Part shown: positions 34,297-46,114 of the stretch, one piece after another
How the letters are laid out: every line of letters begins with the position of its first letter
How positions within the stretch are numbered: the stretch's first letter is position 1
Notes under the pieces: generated by a model
Databases searched by the model: none
Seen by the model: the letters and a program-made list of their open reading frames with translations, nothing else
Told to the model about the DNA's origin: nothing
Made by a program: the position numbers and the translations under genes
Assembly (NCBI RefSeq): GCF_010093625.1
Contig: NW_022985369.1
Location: 440,488-504,487, forward strand
Length of the DNA: 64,000 nucleotides
DNA from: Macroventuria anomochaeta
Lineage: Eukaryota > Ascomycota > Dothideomycetes > Pleosporales > Didymellaceae
Reading direction: 5' to 3'

Positions 34297-34831
34297 GTTC
34301 GTATAGGCGAGAGGAAAGGCTGCTGGAAAGCAGTGAGGGGACACTGAGTACTGTGAGGTTGTTCAAGCACGACTTTAATCAAAGGCGCCGGAGAGCTGCC
34401 ATGTGCACATGTTTCCCAAGCTCCTTTGTGGGTGATGTCCCAGCCTGTGTGGTCAGACAAGAAGACCTGACAGTCCTCGTTTTGATGGAAGACACTTGTG
34501 TCGACTGACATGACTCCAGCGGTGGCCAGGAGCGAGAGGTATATGCACGTGGGCTGTGATGCCTCAAGGGCGCGATGTTGGCTGTATCTGTTCAGTATCT
34601 TTGGAGAAAAGAAGGAGGTAGATACGGAAGAGTAGCAGGAGTTAGTAGGTACAGTGCAGTCTAGTCTGACCACGTGCATGCCTGCCGGGTCCAAGGAAAC
34701 CCAGTGTGGATCATCCCATTGACAAAAGAAATGCAACTTCCATTGCAGAGTCCTCTCCTGTCTATAGCCTATTACTGATATACAGGTGCTTGCCCATTCC
34801 AGCTTCTACATGCCTGCTAAACTTCAAGCGC
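34297..34831. other. Intergenic, 535 bp
   Basis: This is a convergent 3' region between the AA9 gene and the Mic26/27 gene. Nothing further is seen. Confidence 0.55.
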
Positions 34832-35682
34832 TCACCTTCCCTTCTTGACCCATCCCTCCATGCTGTCGCGAGCATCATGGACCTTGTCCTGCACCATACC
34901 AACTGTCATGCCCGCGTGCGCCTTTCCTGTCTCAATGAAGTGGCTGATCCTTGCCTTTGTCCTCAGGTGGGCGTCCGCAACGACCGGGTACCTCTCCTCG
35001 TACGACCAGACCAGGTTGCCGACGTTGTTCATTGTGATGGGCAGAACGGTGTAGGCAGCTGTGATGCCAACAGCGGCCGGTACACTGGCGCGCAGCAGAA
35101 CGTTGCGGTTGCGTGTGACGATAGAGCCGGCCATGGAGGCGACGAGGACGTACAAGGCGCCGGGGAAGACCTTCTCGCCGGACTCCTTGGGCGGGGCGAG
35201 CGAGCGGATGGTGCTTGTGAAGGAGTGCTCAAGGCGCAGGGTCTCGGTCAGGGCACTGTCGACGGCTTGCTCGCTGCGGACGGCCTGCTTGTACAGGGCC
35301 ATGCGCGCGACGCCAATCTGCTGGGCGAGGCGGTCGGTGGGTGTTGGGCGGTAGGAGGCTTCAGCTGTGAGGTCCTTGGAGGGCTGCGTCAGGGCGGGAG
35401 CAGTGGGCTCTGTGGTGTCGATGGGCAGGTCATCGTAGATAGGCTTGCGGTTCTGGACGCTGTGTGAGCACGTCTGGGCAATGATTCGGCGCAGAACTCG
35501 AGCCAACATACGAACGCATCGCCAGGCTGCTCCTCGGCGTAGACAACTCGCGGTGCGAAGACTGCGCCGGTGGTGAGGGCGGCAGCCATGGCAGGGACGA
35601 CGGCGCGCTGCTATCACGTCAATTGGCGCTCCACGTGACTCGTCCATTCACTCACCTGCCGTAACAGCGGTCTGAAGGCCAT
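34832..35682 (-). CDS. MICOS complex subunit Mic26/Mic27 (apolipoprotein O-like)
   Basis: Minus-strand exons 35682-35656, 35610-35512 and 35452-34832, with introns of 45 and 59 nt, encode 248 residues. The N-terminus (MAFRPLLRQQRAVVPAM then a hydrophobic Ala-rich stretch) looks like a mitochondrial targeting sequence. Next is RKPIYDDLPID, the conserved start of the fungal APOO domain, and two hydrophobic segments (GALYVLVASMAGSIV and ASVPAAVGITAAYTVLPIT). The C-terminus includes HFIETGKAHAGMTVGMVQDK. Mic26/27 proteins sit in the inner mitochondrial membrane and help form crista junctions. It is divergent from Oct1 with only 177 bp between start codons, so the two mitochondrial genes share a promoter. 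Confidence 0.85.
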
Positions 35683-35859
35683 GTCGTGCGGGGAGCAGGC
35701 GCAATGGATGGGCGTGAGGCTTCTGGTGTCGTGCGTATCTTCGCGCTCGCTCGGCGGAGGACGGAGGAGCTGTCGAGCGTTGAACATTGAAGCCCGTGCG
35801 TCGTGCTGTCCTCGGCTTGTGACGCAGCAGCATGCTCCCGTCGCAGCTTTATCCTCACC
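35683..35859. promoter_or_regulatory. Short divergent promoter shared by Mic26/27 and Oct1
   Basis: Only 177 bp separate two opposite start codons of genes for mitochondrial proteins. Co-regulation is possible but inferred. No specific site is claimed. Confidence 0.6.
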
Positions 35860-38250
35860 ATGCTCAAGCGGCTTGCACGCCCCAGCACGTCGCCATGGGT
35901 ATGTGCACAATGCCTCCAGCACGCCCAGCGACAGCGCCCCCGCCGCTTCAACAGCGCCATCGCCCACGCACGTGACGCGAGGTCCGCTCTGCCGCCGTCC
36001 GCTGCCCTCTACGGCCTCTCTGCCAGCGGGAAGACAGACGACGACGCCCTGCGCAACGTCTTCGACAATGCCGCCTTCTGGGACACGTTCCGCCGCGCGT
36101 CCAAGAGCAAGACGCAGGCAGGCATCATCGGCAACAAGTACCTCACCCACCCGGACGGCTTCGTCGACTTCGTCACCATTACCATCCAGCGCTGCAATGC
36201 TGTCGTGCAGAAGGTCGCCGACGCCGAGGCGATAGCAGACTTCAAGATGCTCGTCAAGGAGCTGGACAAGCTGAGCGACCTGCTGTGTCGTGTCATTGAC
36301 TTGGCCGACTTCGTTCGAGGCACCCATCCGGATCGCAAGTTCCAGATCATGGCCGTCAAGGCCTACCACACCGTCTTCCAGTACATGAACCAGCTGAACA
36401 CGACCCCTGTGCTGTACGACCAGCTGCGGAAGGCCTCGGAGATAGCCGAGGTGTACGAGAGCTGGTCTGAGGAGGAACGCATTGTGGCGCGCATCCTGAT
36501 GGAGGACTTCGCGCGATTCGGCATCGGCCTGGACGATGCGACAAGACAGCGGCTGGTCGATATGAGCGGTGAGATCGCTGAGGTGGGGGCGCAGTTCGTC
36601 GAAGGAATGGCGCCGGAGACGTTGAAGCTGAAGTTCAGTTCAAAGAGGATGAAGGGAATCGACCCGAACCTGGCAAAGCAGTTGACGAGATGGGGCGAGA
36701 CGACGATATCAACAATGCACCACGAATCGCAGTCGGCGCTACGGTTTGTCGAAGATGCCGACGTGCGAAGAGACGTATACTCGGCCGTCCGGACAGCCAG
36801 CAGGTCCAGCATAGCGCGCCTGGAGAAGATGCTGAAGCTGCGGGCTGAGCTGGCAAACGTCTCGGGTTACGAGACGTTTGCACACATGACACTGGAGAAC
36901 AAGATGGCAAAGACACCCGAGGCAGTAGATCAGTTCCTGAACGCGCTGTACCAGGACAATCGGCCAGCGGTCATGGCCGATCTCGACGAACTGATCGCTC
37001 TGAAGAAGAGCGACGCACACCAGGATAACTTCCCCAATCGCATAAATGCCTGGGACAAGTTCTACTACACTCAGAAGATGCTCGCGACAATGGAGGGCGC
37101 CTACCGCCAGCGCACGCCCGACACCCTCTCTTCGTACTTTTCCGTCGGCACCGTCCTGCAGGGCATATCGCGCCTCTTTGACCGCCTCTATGGCGTACGC
37201 TTCGTTCCGCGCGAGACACAACCTGGCGAAGTATGGGACGATGGTGTACGGAGGCTGGATGTCGTCTCAGACACACAAGGTCATATCGCCGTCTTGTACT
37301 GCGATCTTTTCTCACGGCCTGGCAAGACACCGAACCCGGCACATTTCACACTGCGCTGCAGCCGCGAGATTCTGTCGTCCGAGATTGCAGAGATGTCGCA
37401 CATGGCGCATCGCTTTGACTCTCCCATCGAAGCCGCGACAGACGGCATGTCTGTCGCCTACAATGCAGAAACGGACAGCTACTTCCAGCTCCCCACCATA
37501 GCACTGATCTGCGACTTCCACAAACCCATCCACCCCGGTCGACCAGCATGTCTGAACATCCACGACGTGCGAACTCTCTTCCACGAAATGGGCCATGCCC
37601 TGCACTCCATCCTCGGCCGCACCGCTCTGCAAAACGTCTCCGGCACCCGCTGCGCAACAGACATCGCCGAGCTCCCCTCCGTCCTGATGGAGCATTTCGC
37701 CTTCTGCCCCGAAGTCCTCAGCCTGTACGCGCGCCACTGGGAAACCGACGCCCCCCTACCAATGCAAGCGCTCGAGCACCGCCTCGCAATCGACAACCGC
37801 AACCAGTACACCGAGCTCGAGAGCCAGATCCTGCTCTGCATGCTCGACCAAGCGTACCACTCCACACTCCCCATGCAGTCCGACTTCAACTCCACAAAAG
37901 TCTACCACGATGTGTACAACAAGTACGCCTCGGTCCCTGAACCCGCTGGCACTGCATGGCAGGGCTTCTTCGGGCATTTATTTGGGTACGGAGCGACGTA
38001 TTACTCGTACCTGTTCGACCGGGCGATAGCGGCCAAGATCTGGAGCGATGTGTTCCAGAAGGATGGGCAGAAGGGCAGCTTGGACCGCAGCAACGGCGAG
38101 CTGTACAAGAACGAGTTGTTGCGCTGGGGTGGCGGGAGAGATGGCTGGCAATGTCTTGCTGGCGTGCTCAAGGATCCGAAGTTGGCTGAGGGCGATGAGA
38201 GTGCGATGAGGGAGGTGGGGAAGTGGGGGATTAGGGAGAGTGTACGATAG
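35860..38250 (+). CDS. OCT1: Mitochondrial intermediate peptidase
   Basis: A single exon encodes 796 residues (yeast Oct1 has 772). The N-terminus MLKRLARPSTSPWVCAQCLQ is Arg-rich and of presequence type. The M3 metallopeptidase zinc motif HEMGH is at about residue 575 in TLFHEMGHALHSILGRT, with the third ligand Glu downstream in the DIAELPSVLMEHF region. The substrate-side block with FGYGATYYSYLFDRAIA near the C-terminus is also typical. Oct1 works in the mitochondrial matrix and removes eight residues from a subset of imported precursors after the first cleavage by the processing peptidase. The upstream in-frame stretch before ATG 35860 is not part of the protein, since the presequence begins at this ATG. 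Confidence 0.95.
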   Translation: MLKRLARPSTSPWVCAQCLQHAQRQRPRRFNSAIAHARDARSALPPSAALYGLSASGKTDDDALRNVFDNAAFWDTFRRASKSKTQAGIIGNKYLTHPDGFVDFVTITIQRCNAVVQKVADAEAIADFKMLVKELDKLSDLLCRVIDLADFVRGTHPDRKFQIMAVKAYHTVFQYMNQLNTTPVLYDQLRKASEIAEVYESWSEEERIVARILMEDFARFGIGLDDATRQRLVDMSGEIAEVGAQFVEGMAPETLKLKFSSKRMKGIDPNLAKQLTRWGETTISTMHHESQSALRFVEDADVRRDVYSAVRTASRSSIARLEKMLKLRAELANVSGYETFAHMTLENKMAKTPEAVDQFLNALYQDNRPAVMADLDELIALKKSDAHQDNFPNRINAWDKFYYTQKMLATMEGAYRQRTPDTLSSYFSVGTVLQGISRLFDRLYGVRFVPRETQPGEVWDDGVRRLDVVSDTQGHIAVLYCDLFSRPGKTPNPAHFTLRCSREILSSEIAEMSHMAHRFDSPIEAATDGMSVAYNAETDSYFQLPTIALICDFHKPIHPGRPACLNIHDVRTLFHEMGHALHSILGRTALQNVSGTRCATDIAELPSVLMEHFAFCPEVLSLYARHWETDAPLPMQALEHRLAIDNRNQYTELESQILLCMLDQAYHSTLPMQSDFNSTKVYHDVYNKYASVPEPAGTAWQGFFGHLFGYGATYYSYLFDRAIAAKIWSDVFQKDGQKGSLDRSNGELYKNELLRWGGGRDGWQCLAGVLKDPKLAEGDESAMREVGKWGIRESVR

Positions 38251-39841
38251 GTGGGAGATGTGCTGTATATAGCGTGGTTGTCCTGTATAGATGTATATAC
38301 CAATCTTCGGATTCCTTGTGCAGTAAAAGTTCTCAGCGTGCGGTTTGTGGGCTACAGTGTTTCAAGGAAGGCACTGGTGGGCAGGTGCTAGTGCTAGTGA
38401 CAGCAGCTCCTGCTACGATCACTCGAACCTCTGCACTGCTCGTTGCCAGCCACAATGATCACCTACGCTTCTCTATACAGCTCTCGAGAGAACGCTCTAT
38501 ACATACCCCAATTTCCAGCGATTCGTCCAGGAAAGTAGCAAAATCAAAACATGGCATTGAACCGCCTCGAGTCCGTCAGAGTCCGCCCTCCAACACTAGG
38601 AAGCTGACGGGTGACGGGCATATCTTTCCTTTACCTTCTTTTTTTGTGCCTGTAAATGATTGCATTACTTGTTGGGCGTGAGGTGGAAGCTTCGTCGAGA
38701 CTGTGCTTGGGTACTTGTTCTCGGCGTTTTGGTGTATTGGGTTGGAGAGTGGCTTCCCTTCTTTTGGTGGAGTGCAGTCACCAACAAGCACCTTGCAGCA
38801 CGTCCCGGAGCTATCTGCTACTATCATCTATCCGTCCATGCGTGTTTAGGGATTGCAGCATTGAAAGTGACCTTTAAAATAGCTAGTGGTTTGTTGACGC
38901 CTCTGAAGGCCTCTAGAATCTGATATTGGTCTTTGCCTTGTTAGGGAATTTGTTCGAGGGTACGAGAGCGCGTCTATGAAGCCAGCCGTTGGACTCTCGG
39001 GCTGCTGTAGTCGTTGCTGTCTTGCTGCTTGCTCAGAGGTATCTGACTTTTTGGGATGGTGTACAGTCGAGATGGTTCTGAGAGTATATGCAAAGCGAAG
39101 ACCTCAATGCCGATGGTTGGAAACCCGTCACCGCACAAGCAGACTTTAATCAAAACCTGGCGCAGTAGTTCCCTTGTAATGGGTAATACTGCTTGTCTTT
39201 GCGAGTGTGATGCTGTCCTGTCCATGAAGCACAAGCGAGTACTGTCAGAATCAACGACGCGAGTCGCTGGATCAGGCGGGCATCCAAGGACAATCCATAG
39301 CCATTCCGGTGGCGCAGTCTGAGTGACAGGCTCGCAACCAAACATCTCAGGCGCGCAAAAGAGCGGTCCCTTCGTATTGTGGAAAAGTGGTCGAGGCCAG
39401 TGACTCTACGCGATGACTCCAGGCGCCAAGAAGCGGATCTGCCCGTGCCCGCCACTTCATTCAACCTCCACTTCTACATCACTATACTATACACTCATTC
39501 TTTCGCAACAAACGATCAGAGACAGACCTCATAACAAAGAACTGAGATGCAAGCGATGTCTTTCAACAGCTAGTGATTGCCGAGAGGCAGCCGTTCACAA
39601 CTCGCCAACGAGTTGTTTACAACTTCCACTTGCGAAGTCTCATACAGCTTTTGCGCATACATCCATCAAGATGCTTCCATTATTATCAAAACTTTTCCGG
39701 ACGCACTACTCCCATACGAACTCAAGATCTTTACGAGCTTGATGTGACATATGAGAGGGACAATACATGACCTGTACAACCAACACCACAATCAACAATC
39801 CGCATCAGCTCAACCTGCCAACACAAAGAACGGTCCAAGAT
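38251..39841. other. Intergenic, about 1.6 kb
   Basis: This is the 3' flank of Oct1 and the 5' region of the GTPase gene, which is rich in AC/CA runs near 39480-39840 and so looks like an unstructured leader. An in-frame ATG at 39767 would add 25 unconserved residues to the GTPase. No other coding content is recognised. Confidence 0.55.
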
Positions 39842-42603
39842 ATGGCCTCCATCTTCACTTTCGACCCTGACCCACCACGCGTGTCTTCACCATGGGCTAC
39901 GCCTCCGGCTGGGAACGGGACCAGCTCTCCAGCTCTTCAGCAAGCAGCTAAGCCGATCCCCTCAAAACTTGGTATCAACGATGATACCAAGTCAACTGCA
40001 AGCACTCAGATTCCTACCATTGACAACACCACTGTCACGCGACTAGAGGCTGAGCCACAGGAGGGCCCAACGGAGTACAAACTGCATCTCCTTCTGAAAC
40101 GACGGAGATCGTTCACACGCTTCAGTACTGGACTGCGCGCTTCTGGCTCGCTGCGTCGCGGCGATGGCACAAGCTCTATCGCTGTTAACCGCGCCGTATC
40201 CGAATCAGGTGCTCTGAGTAATACCCCACCTCCGTTGACGTCCATTCAGTCACGACAGCATCGTCTGGAGCAACTGACCACCCAGTTGCTGTGGCGTCTG
40301 CAGCAGTCATGCCCCTACCACATCTCCTCATCAACGGCGCCCCTTCTTCCGCATCTTCCGGACGATGCCAAACTCACGACCACTGAGATGCCTCAGCGGC
40401 TACTCCCAGGGCTGGAGGAGAGCAAAGGCGCGCTGTACGAGATTGGAGTTGCAGACGATGGATCGATCGTTGGCTTGGCAGAGGACGAGATGGAAGAGAG
40501 CTTGAACAACTTGCGCGCCATGGCTGCGAGCCTCGGCTGTCGGGTTGAAGTCCAGCGCATGCTCTCTGTTGGTGAGTGTGAGTGGATTGAGAACAACGGC
40601 ACAAAACAGCGTGAAGTACGCACCTCCAAACTGTTAGCTGCCGAAGCTTTGATCAGCCCTGACCAACACCTGGTGGACAACTTAAAAGAGGCTCAGCACG
40701 CTGCAGACGATGTCTCAGCAGGTGCCTCTGCCAGTACTGCAACACCAGCAGTTGTACTTGGTGACACCCAGTCCAGCGTTGAGCAGTTGAGAGTCTCCCT
40801 CATCGGTGCGACCATGTCTGGAAAGTCCAGTCTCCTGGGTACCTTGTCGACGGCAACGCTCGACAACGGGCGTGGAAAGAGTCGTCTAAGCCTTCTGAAG
40901 CATAGACATGAGATTGCCTCCGGTATGACCAGCTCCGTAACACAGGAGCTTATCGGATACCGTGATTTGATGGAGCCAGATGGTGCAGTCTCGACACAAG
41001 TCATCAGCTATGGGTCTGGAGATGTCGACGCCTGGGTTGATATTCACGCTGCCGTTGAGGCCGCTCAAGAGGGCCGTCTGGTTGTTCTATCAGACTCTGC
41101 AGGACATCCGCGATTCCGTCGCACGACAGTTCGAGGCATCGTTGGCTGGTAAGTATCCCGATTCTCATACGTCCTATCCAAAGAATATTGGAATTTGCAG
41201 CCCGCGTGATTGTGAGGATAAGAACTTTGTATAGCGCACTGTAGCTGACTATCCATTGCAGGCAGCCACATTGGACGCTTGTGTGCGTTCCAGCTGACAA
41301 CACGGACGAGTCCTCGGGCAAGATTGGGGCTTCACCCAGTTCGCAAGACATACTCGGGCCTGCTGCCGCGGACCTTGACTTGTCACAGGCTCATCTAGAG
41401 CTTTGTCTGGATCTTGAATTGCCTCTTGTCATTGTCATCACCAAGTACGATCTCGCCACCAAAGCTGGCCTGCGTCAGACCTTATCCAAGTTACTGTCGG
41501 CCCTGAAGGAGGCCGGTCGCAAACCTTGCATCATCTCCGACCAGACAACATCCATGTTGGACGTCGATATCCAGCAGGTTTCCACAGGTGACCTTCAGGA
41601 AGCCGATATTACAGCAAAGCAGTTGGCCTCGTCACCTCTCGCGATTGTGCCGATAGTCTTGACAAGTGCCGTAAAAGGCACTGGAATCACGAAGCTGCAT
41701 GCATTCTTGCGACTACTGCCAATCCACGTCGAAGCACCTCTTCCAGACAAGTCACCGTTGCATTTGTTCTACATCGAAGATGTGTACAGTGTTAGGGGCA
41801 ACACATCTTCAGACCGTTCTGCAATCATCGGCGGGTATCTGCGACATGGACGATTGACAGTTGGCGAAGAGTTGCTTCTGGGCCCGTATCCAATCGATAC
41901 CAGCTCAGATGACAGCGACAGCGGAACCGGAAGACCGCCACGCAGCTCTCCCATAACGACCTCAAGATCATACCCTGGCGCGCTGAACAAGAGGAACACC
42001 ACCCCGCGTGATCGGCATGTTGAGTGGCGGCGAGTGCGCATTACATCGCTACGCAACTTGCGTCTACCTGTGCGAGCGCTCTATGCGGGTCAGCTTGGCA
42101 CAATAGCAGTTGAGCCCATTGACACCCCAATACTTAGCCCGGCCATCAACCGTATCAGGAAAGGGATGGTACTGGCGGATCGACAGCCTTTGGCGTCAAG
42201 AGTGATGACGGTTCGCTTCCAAGGCGCCCAGGCGAGCGGTGCCGCCAGCCTTACTGTTGGAAGCGCGGTCGTTGTCTACGTTGCCAGTGTAAGAGCCTCA
42301 TCAAAGGTCATCTCAGTGGCTTCTGAGCCCGGCCCATCTGTCGAAACACCAGTACAGGATGAAGACGAGGATGGATTCGGGTTTGGCTTCGACGACGAGG
42401 CGGACGAGCCACCTACCACCGCGGAACCGTCCACAGCCACGGTTACCTTCCAGTTCATCGCATCAAAGGAGTTCATTGAGCAGGGCGCCAAAGTCCTCGT
42501 CATGCCTGGCGGTGGGCCGGGTCTAGCTAGTGGTACCGAGAGAGGAGCGAAAGGTGTCGCAGGTCTTGAAGGTTTTGTGGGTCATGCTCTTGAGCAATAC
42601 TAG
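39842..42603 (+). CDS. GTPBP1/2-like translational GTPase
   Basis: Exons 39842-41148 and 41262-42603 (113-nt intron) encode 882 residues. G1 is GATMSGKS (322-329), G3 is DSAGH (418-422), G4 is TKYD (in VIVITKYDLATKAG) and G5 is in VLTSAVKGTGITKL. The last third carries the beta-barrel domains of EF-Tu-like GTPases (EDVYSVRG...IIGGYLRHGRLTVGEELLLG), interrupted by a Ser-rich insertion near 41900-42020. The N-terminal 300 residues are mostly disordered, but include the start MASIFTFDPDPPRVSSPW that I know from ascomycete relatives. Animal GTPBP1/2 help ribosome rescue and RNA turnover; the fungal role is not established. The G4 variant Thr for Asn is shared by the family. Confidence 0.88.
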
Positions 42604-44412
42604 AGCTCTGGCTGAACTCCAATACCGTGTTTAGCTTTTCAATGTTGGTGTGTGTGTTGTGCATTCTGATTTTGTGTTTTTGGTTTCTCATCTTCTTATT
42701 TAAGGATATGGTCTGAGCAACGAAGCTTAGTGGTTTAGACTCAATGCACATGTTCAGACTTCGATATGATCTGGTTAGTGTTCCAACAATGATTCCCGTA
42801 CCTTCAACGATGGCATGGGCTTTATTAGCAGCACAGGGTGGAGATCTGCTGACTACACACCGCAATGCAGTCAACACCCCATCTCACTCAGCCTTTCTGC
42901 TCTACAAACAATATCACGCACACGTCACGGCACAAGCACGCAGCTCTCGGCAGGCCGACCCTTTCCATAGCCTTAGCCGACGAAGTCTCGACAAGGCTGA
43001 GCAGTGTTGACGTGCATACGGACCGTCTTGTGTCTGTCGGCAGCGCATACGTTTTCCGCCTCCTTGCACCAATCAGTTCACGCACATGCAGGGCCATTTA
43101 TATACCACCGCGCTTACTATGCCACGCAATCGACTGGTGACTGAGCAGCGGGCCTGCGATCAGGCGCGCTGAGAGTACATTAGCCGGTCTATTCTAGCTG
43201 TGCTGTACTGGGGTGAGGGTGGCATGTGAGAGCAGCTATAGAGCACCTTGCGGGTCCGCACATATGTTTTTGCAGGTGTTGTAGAAGGTGTTGTAGGGTC
43301 GGTCTTTTAGCCGTCTTGCGTAGTTGTTCTTGCGCAGTCCATCTTGCGCGCGTTTGTCGGTGGAAGGGGCCGAAAGGTGCTGCTTCGAACAATTGCTAGC
43401 GTAACTACTTTTGGGTGACGAATTCGCGGTGCAATTCGATTCGAAGGACCGACACGGTAGGATCGATTGGGATTTGGAACGTTCTGATGTGCAGCTCGCT
43501 CCTTCCGCTTCCCTCAAGCGCCATGTGGTCCTCCTTCAACGCACTTGCATGCACTCCACTATTCGGGTTGCAACTGTCCGCAGAGCTTCTGCCACATTCA
43601 TGCTGCATAGGAAAGCCCATCTGGAGGATGAAGGCTTCGGATCCGAAGCGTTCTATTATCACTATTCGTTCAGGTTGTCAGTGCTGCGGATATGCCATGA
43701 TGGACACGTCTCTTCTATTTGGGCGATTGTACGTTCGCTTTCGCATCGACTCCTGATGTCCTGAATCATGTTGGTGCCTTGTACGAAAATACGCGGGGTC
43801 CCTTACGTCGCCAATGTCCGCAACATACAGTCCAGAACAGTTTTGGATATTGCTTGCTCGGAGCAGGGGTTTTGGTCGTTTTGCAGAACGTGCTGCCGCC
43901 CGTAGCGAGGTTGCGTCCGGCAAGCAATCCGGCCCACCAATCCAACAAAGTCAAAGTCAATATTTGTGCCGCAATGCGTACATTTGGCGACAACTTCGCG
44001 AGAGTATTTGTGGGCAGGTACTCAAATACTGTCTCGTTCCCGTGTTCCACGTTCTCAGGAATCGATCCGGTAGCACAACATGTGCTTCCACGTGCGAGGT
44101 GCAGGTTCCTCTTGGTTGTGCGAACGTTCGCGCTTGAGGATCTCCTCGCAGAGCTGTCCTATTCTTTGGGTTGTCACGTGAAAGGTACTCCACTGGTCCG
44201 CTTGCACGCAGTGGAGTGGTTCAGATCAAGTGACCACCCATCCTTCCCGCCTACCGCTCCCCGCTGCGCCGCGGTAAGGACCCATGTAAGAGCGCCAGCC
44301 CCCGATCTACATGTCAGCCATATGAACACAGTCAAGTCTTTGCGTTGTGCGGTGCAGCATGCAGGAAGGAAGAGACCTTTTACGTCATTGTCGTTCGACC
44401 GTTGGATTTGGC
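42604..44412. other. Gene-poor interval, about 1.8 kb
   Basis: Minus-strand open fragments at 43405-43662, 43678-43923, 43766-44050 and 43957-44193 overlap in different frames. They may be further remains of the relic gene at 44413-44911, but none has a motif I recognise. Confidence 0.5.
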
Positions 44413-44911
44413 TCAATCCGTCAGCACGAGCAGGTTGTGGCTAATCTGCACGTCTCCCAAGACTCCGGTGAGGTGTACGACCTGGTTCTTACAATCTCGT
44501 AGGTGGGTAATGATTCCAGAACCGTGGGTCGGACAATAGTTCCAATGCAGGGCCTCGAAATTAAGATGCTGTGCCGACAGTTTCTGCATCATGGCCCAAA
44601 TGTTGGTCTCGAGATTTTCCGTCGCCTGATACCGGCCATCACGGAAATGTTACCGGATCCAATCTTCCGTTAGAGAGTGTATCCACATTGCATGCGCAGT
44701 CTCGAAGTGGGCCTTATATTGAAGAGTTGCAATGACGGTCTTGGCGTGCGGTCGAACCCTCTCGCTGATTTAAGACTACTTTCCAGAAGCAGTAATCCAT
44801 CAATCGCTTGTGGTAAAGGCTGGGATAACCACGTTCTGTAGGACCCCACACGTGCGCCAATCTACGAGGGTTGAAGGTTGATAGCCCTTGTCCCTGAACG
44901 GAAGGTTCCAT
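44413..44911 (-). pseudogene. Relic of a protein-coding gene of unknown family
   Basis: On the minus strand, one frame from about 44770 down to 44413 reads as natural protein, with a single internal TAA near 44651. Blocks include HAKTVIATLQYKAHFETAHA, MWIHSLTEDWIR, then the stop, HFRDGRYQATENLETNIWAM and HLNFEALHWNYCPTHGSG, ending with GVLGDVQISHNLLVLTD. Upstream, the neighbouring frame (44911-44714) gives RRLAHVWGPTERGYPSLYHK. Aromatic-rich composition and sense in a single frame suggest a former gene of the lineage-specific kind. I do not recognise the family and cannot exclude short functional exons. Confidence 0.45.
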
Positions 44912-46114
44912 CCAGGCAAGGCGTCCATCGCACGCGCATTAGCCTATTGTTCCGCTGCCCGGTGATGACAAGGGAGAACGATAGCGCTCCTAATTCCCGG
45001 TATCATGGTTTGCCCAGCTGTCAGTCGTAGGGCCGGCAATGTGTTTGACTCCTGAGGGCGTACTGTGTGTGCATGTAGTTTGCAAAACATCGTAGTCGTT
45101 CATTCACGCTTCGACTCTCGTCGCAGACGAATAAGACATGAAGAACAGTCGAACATATGCTCACAAAGCTTCCCGCGCCAAGACCAGGCGGACGGCCCGC
45201 TAGTCAGGTCGGACCGTGTGCATGGCAGCCTCGTGCAATGACCTCGCGAACCGACCATGTCAATCTCATTGGGTGCGTAAACGACATCGCCGTATCTGGT
45301 GAAGAGCAACAAAGAGCGGGTTTGTCTATGATGTAAAGGTTGCCGTTGGTAAGTGTTTTGAGGTATTGCAACGTATGACGACTGACAAGACTCCGTCCAC
45401 GTTCAGAAAGCGATCTCGGACTGACAAGGTGAAGAACTGTCGCAAAAGAGGAGCGCGCTACTAGTTCATTGGATCTGGTACCAGAAATGGATTGCTGAAA
45501 GTCTCGAGGTTCAAAGATCTACTTGTGTTGCTGATGTCGACAATAAGAGAAGTTCAAAAAGAAAAAGGGAGCTGAGATTTGTCCCAGGGTATTAATCCAC
45601 CGCAAACTTATTTCTCCAGATCCTCCCGCAATCCTCATCCTGCCGAATGTGCCCGAATCAGGCGAAACGTCCTTGTGGAGTACACACTTTAGCGTACACA
45701 AACACTCAGATTCATTCTGAAATCCAAGGTTCGAGTGCGATCATTCCTCGTTGTCCTTGGATCGAAGCATTTCGAATGTGAGAAAACAAAACTCCGAACA
45801 ACAGAACGACGGTGCCCAACTTTGAAACGCCATGCTATGCTGATGATGGAAAGAGATGCGGCCTCCGAAGAAACAAACTCTACAAACCAGCTCTTGGAAA
45901 CAAGCAGACATTTCCAAGCGTCGACAACATCTTTGTAAATAGTTCGAAGAGCGACATTGAGAGATGTTCGCGTGTTTGCAAGGCCTTCCTTTTGTCAAGA
46001 CTCTAATGCGTGCTGATCGTGCTGATCGTTCCGTATGCTTTTGTCTCTGATCTCAGTCGGCGGAAGAGTCGAGTGTAATCGATATCATTGGCATCGGAAT
46101 AACGGTCCCTGAGG
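44912..46114. other. Intergenic, about 1.2 kb
   Basis: No recognisable gene. Short open frames on the plus strand at 45735-46006 have no motif. Confidence 0.5.
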
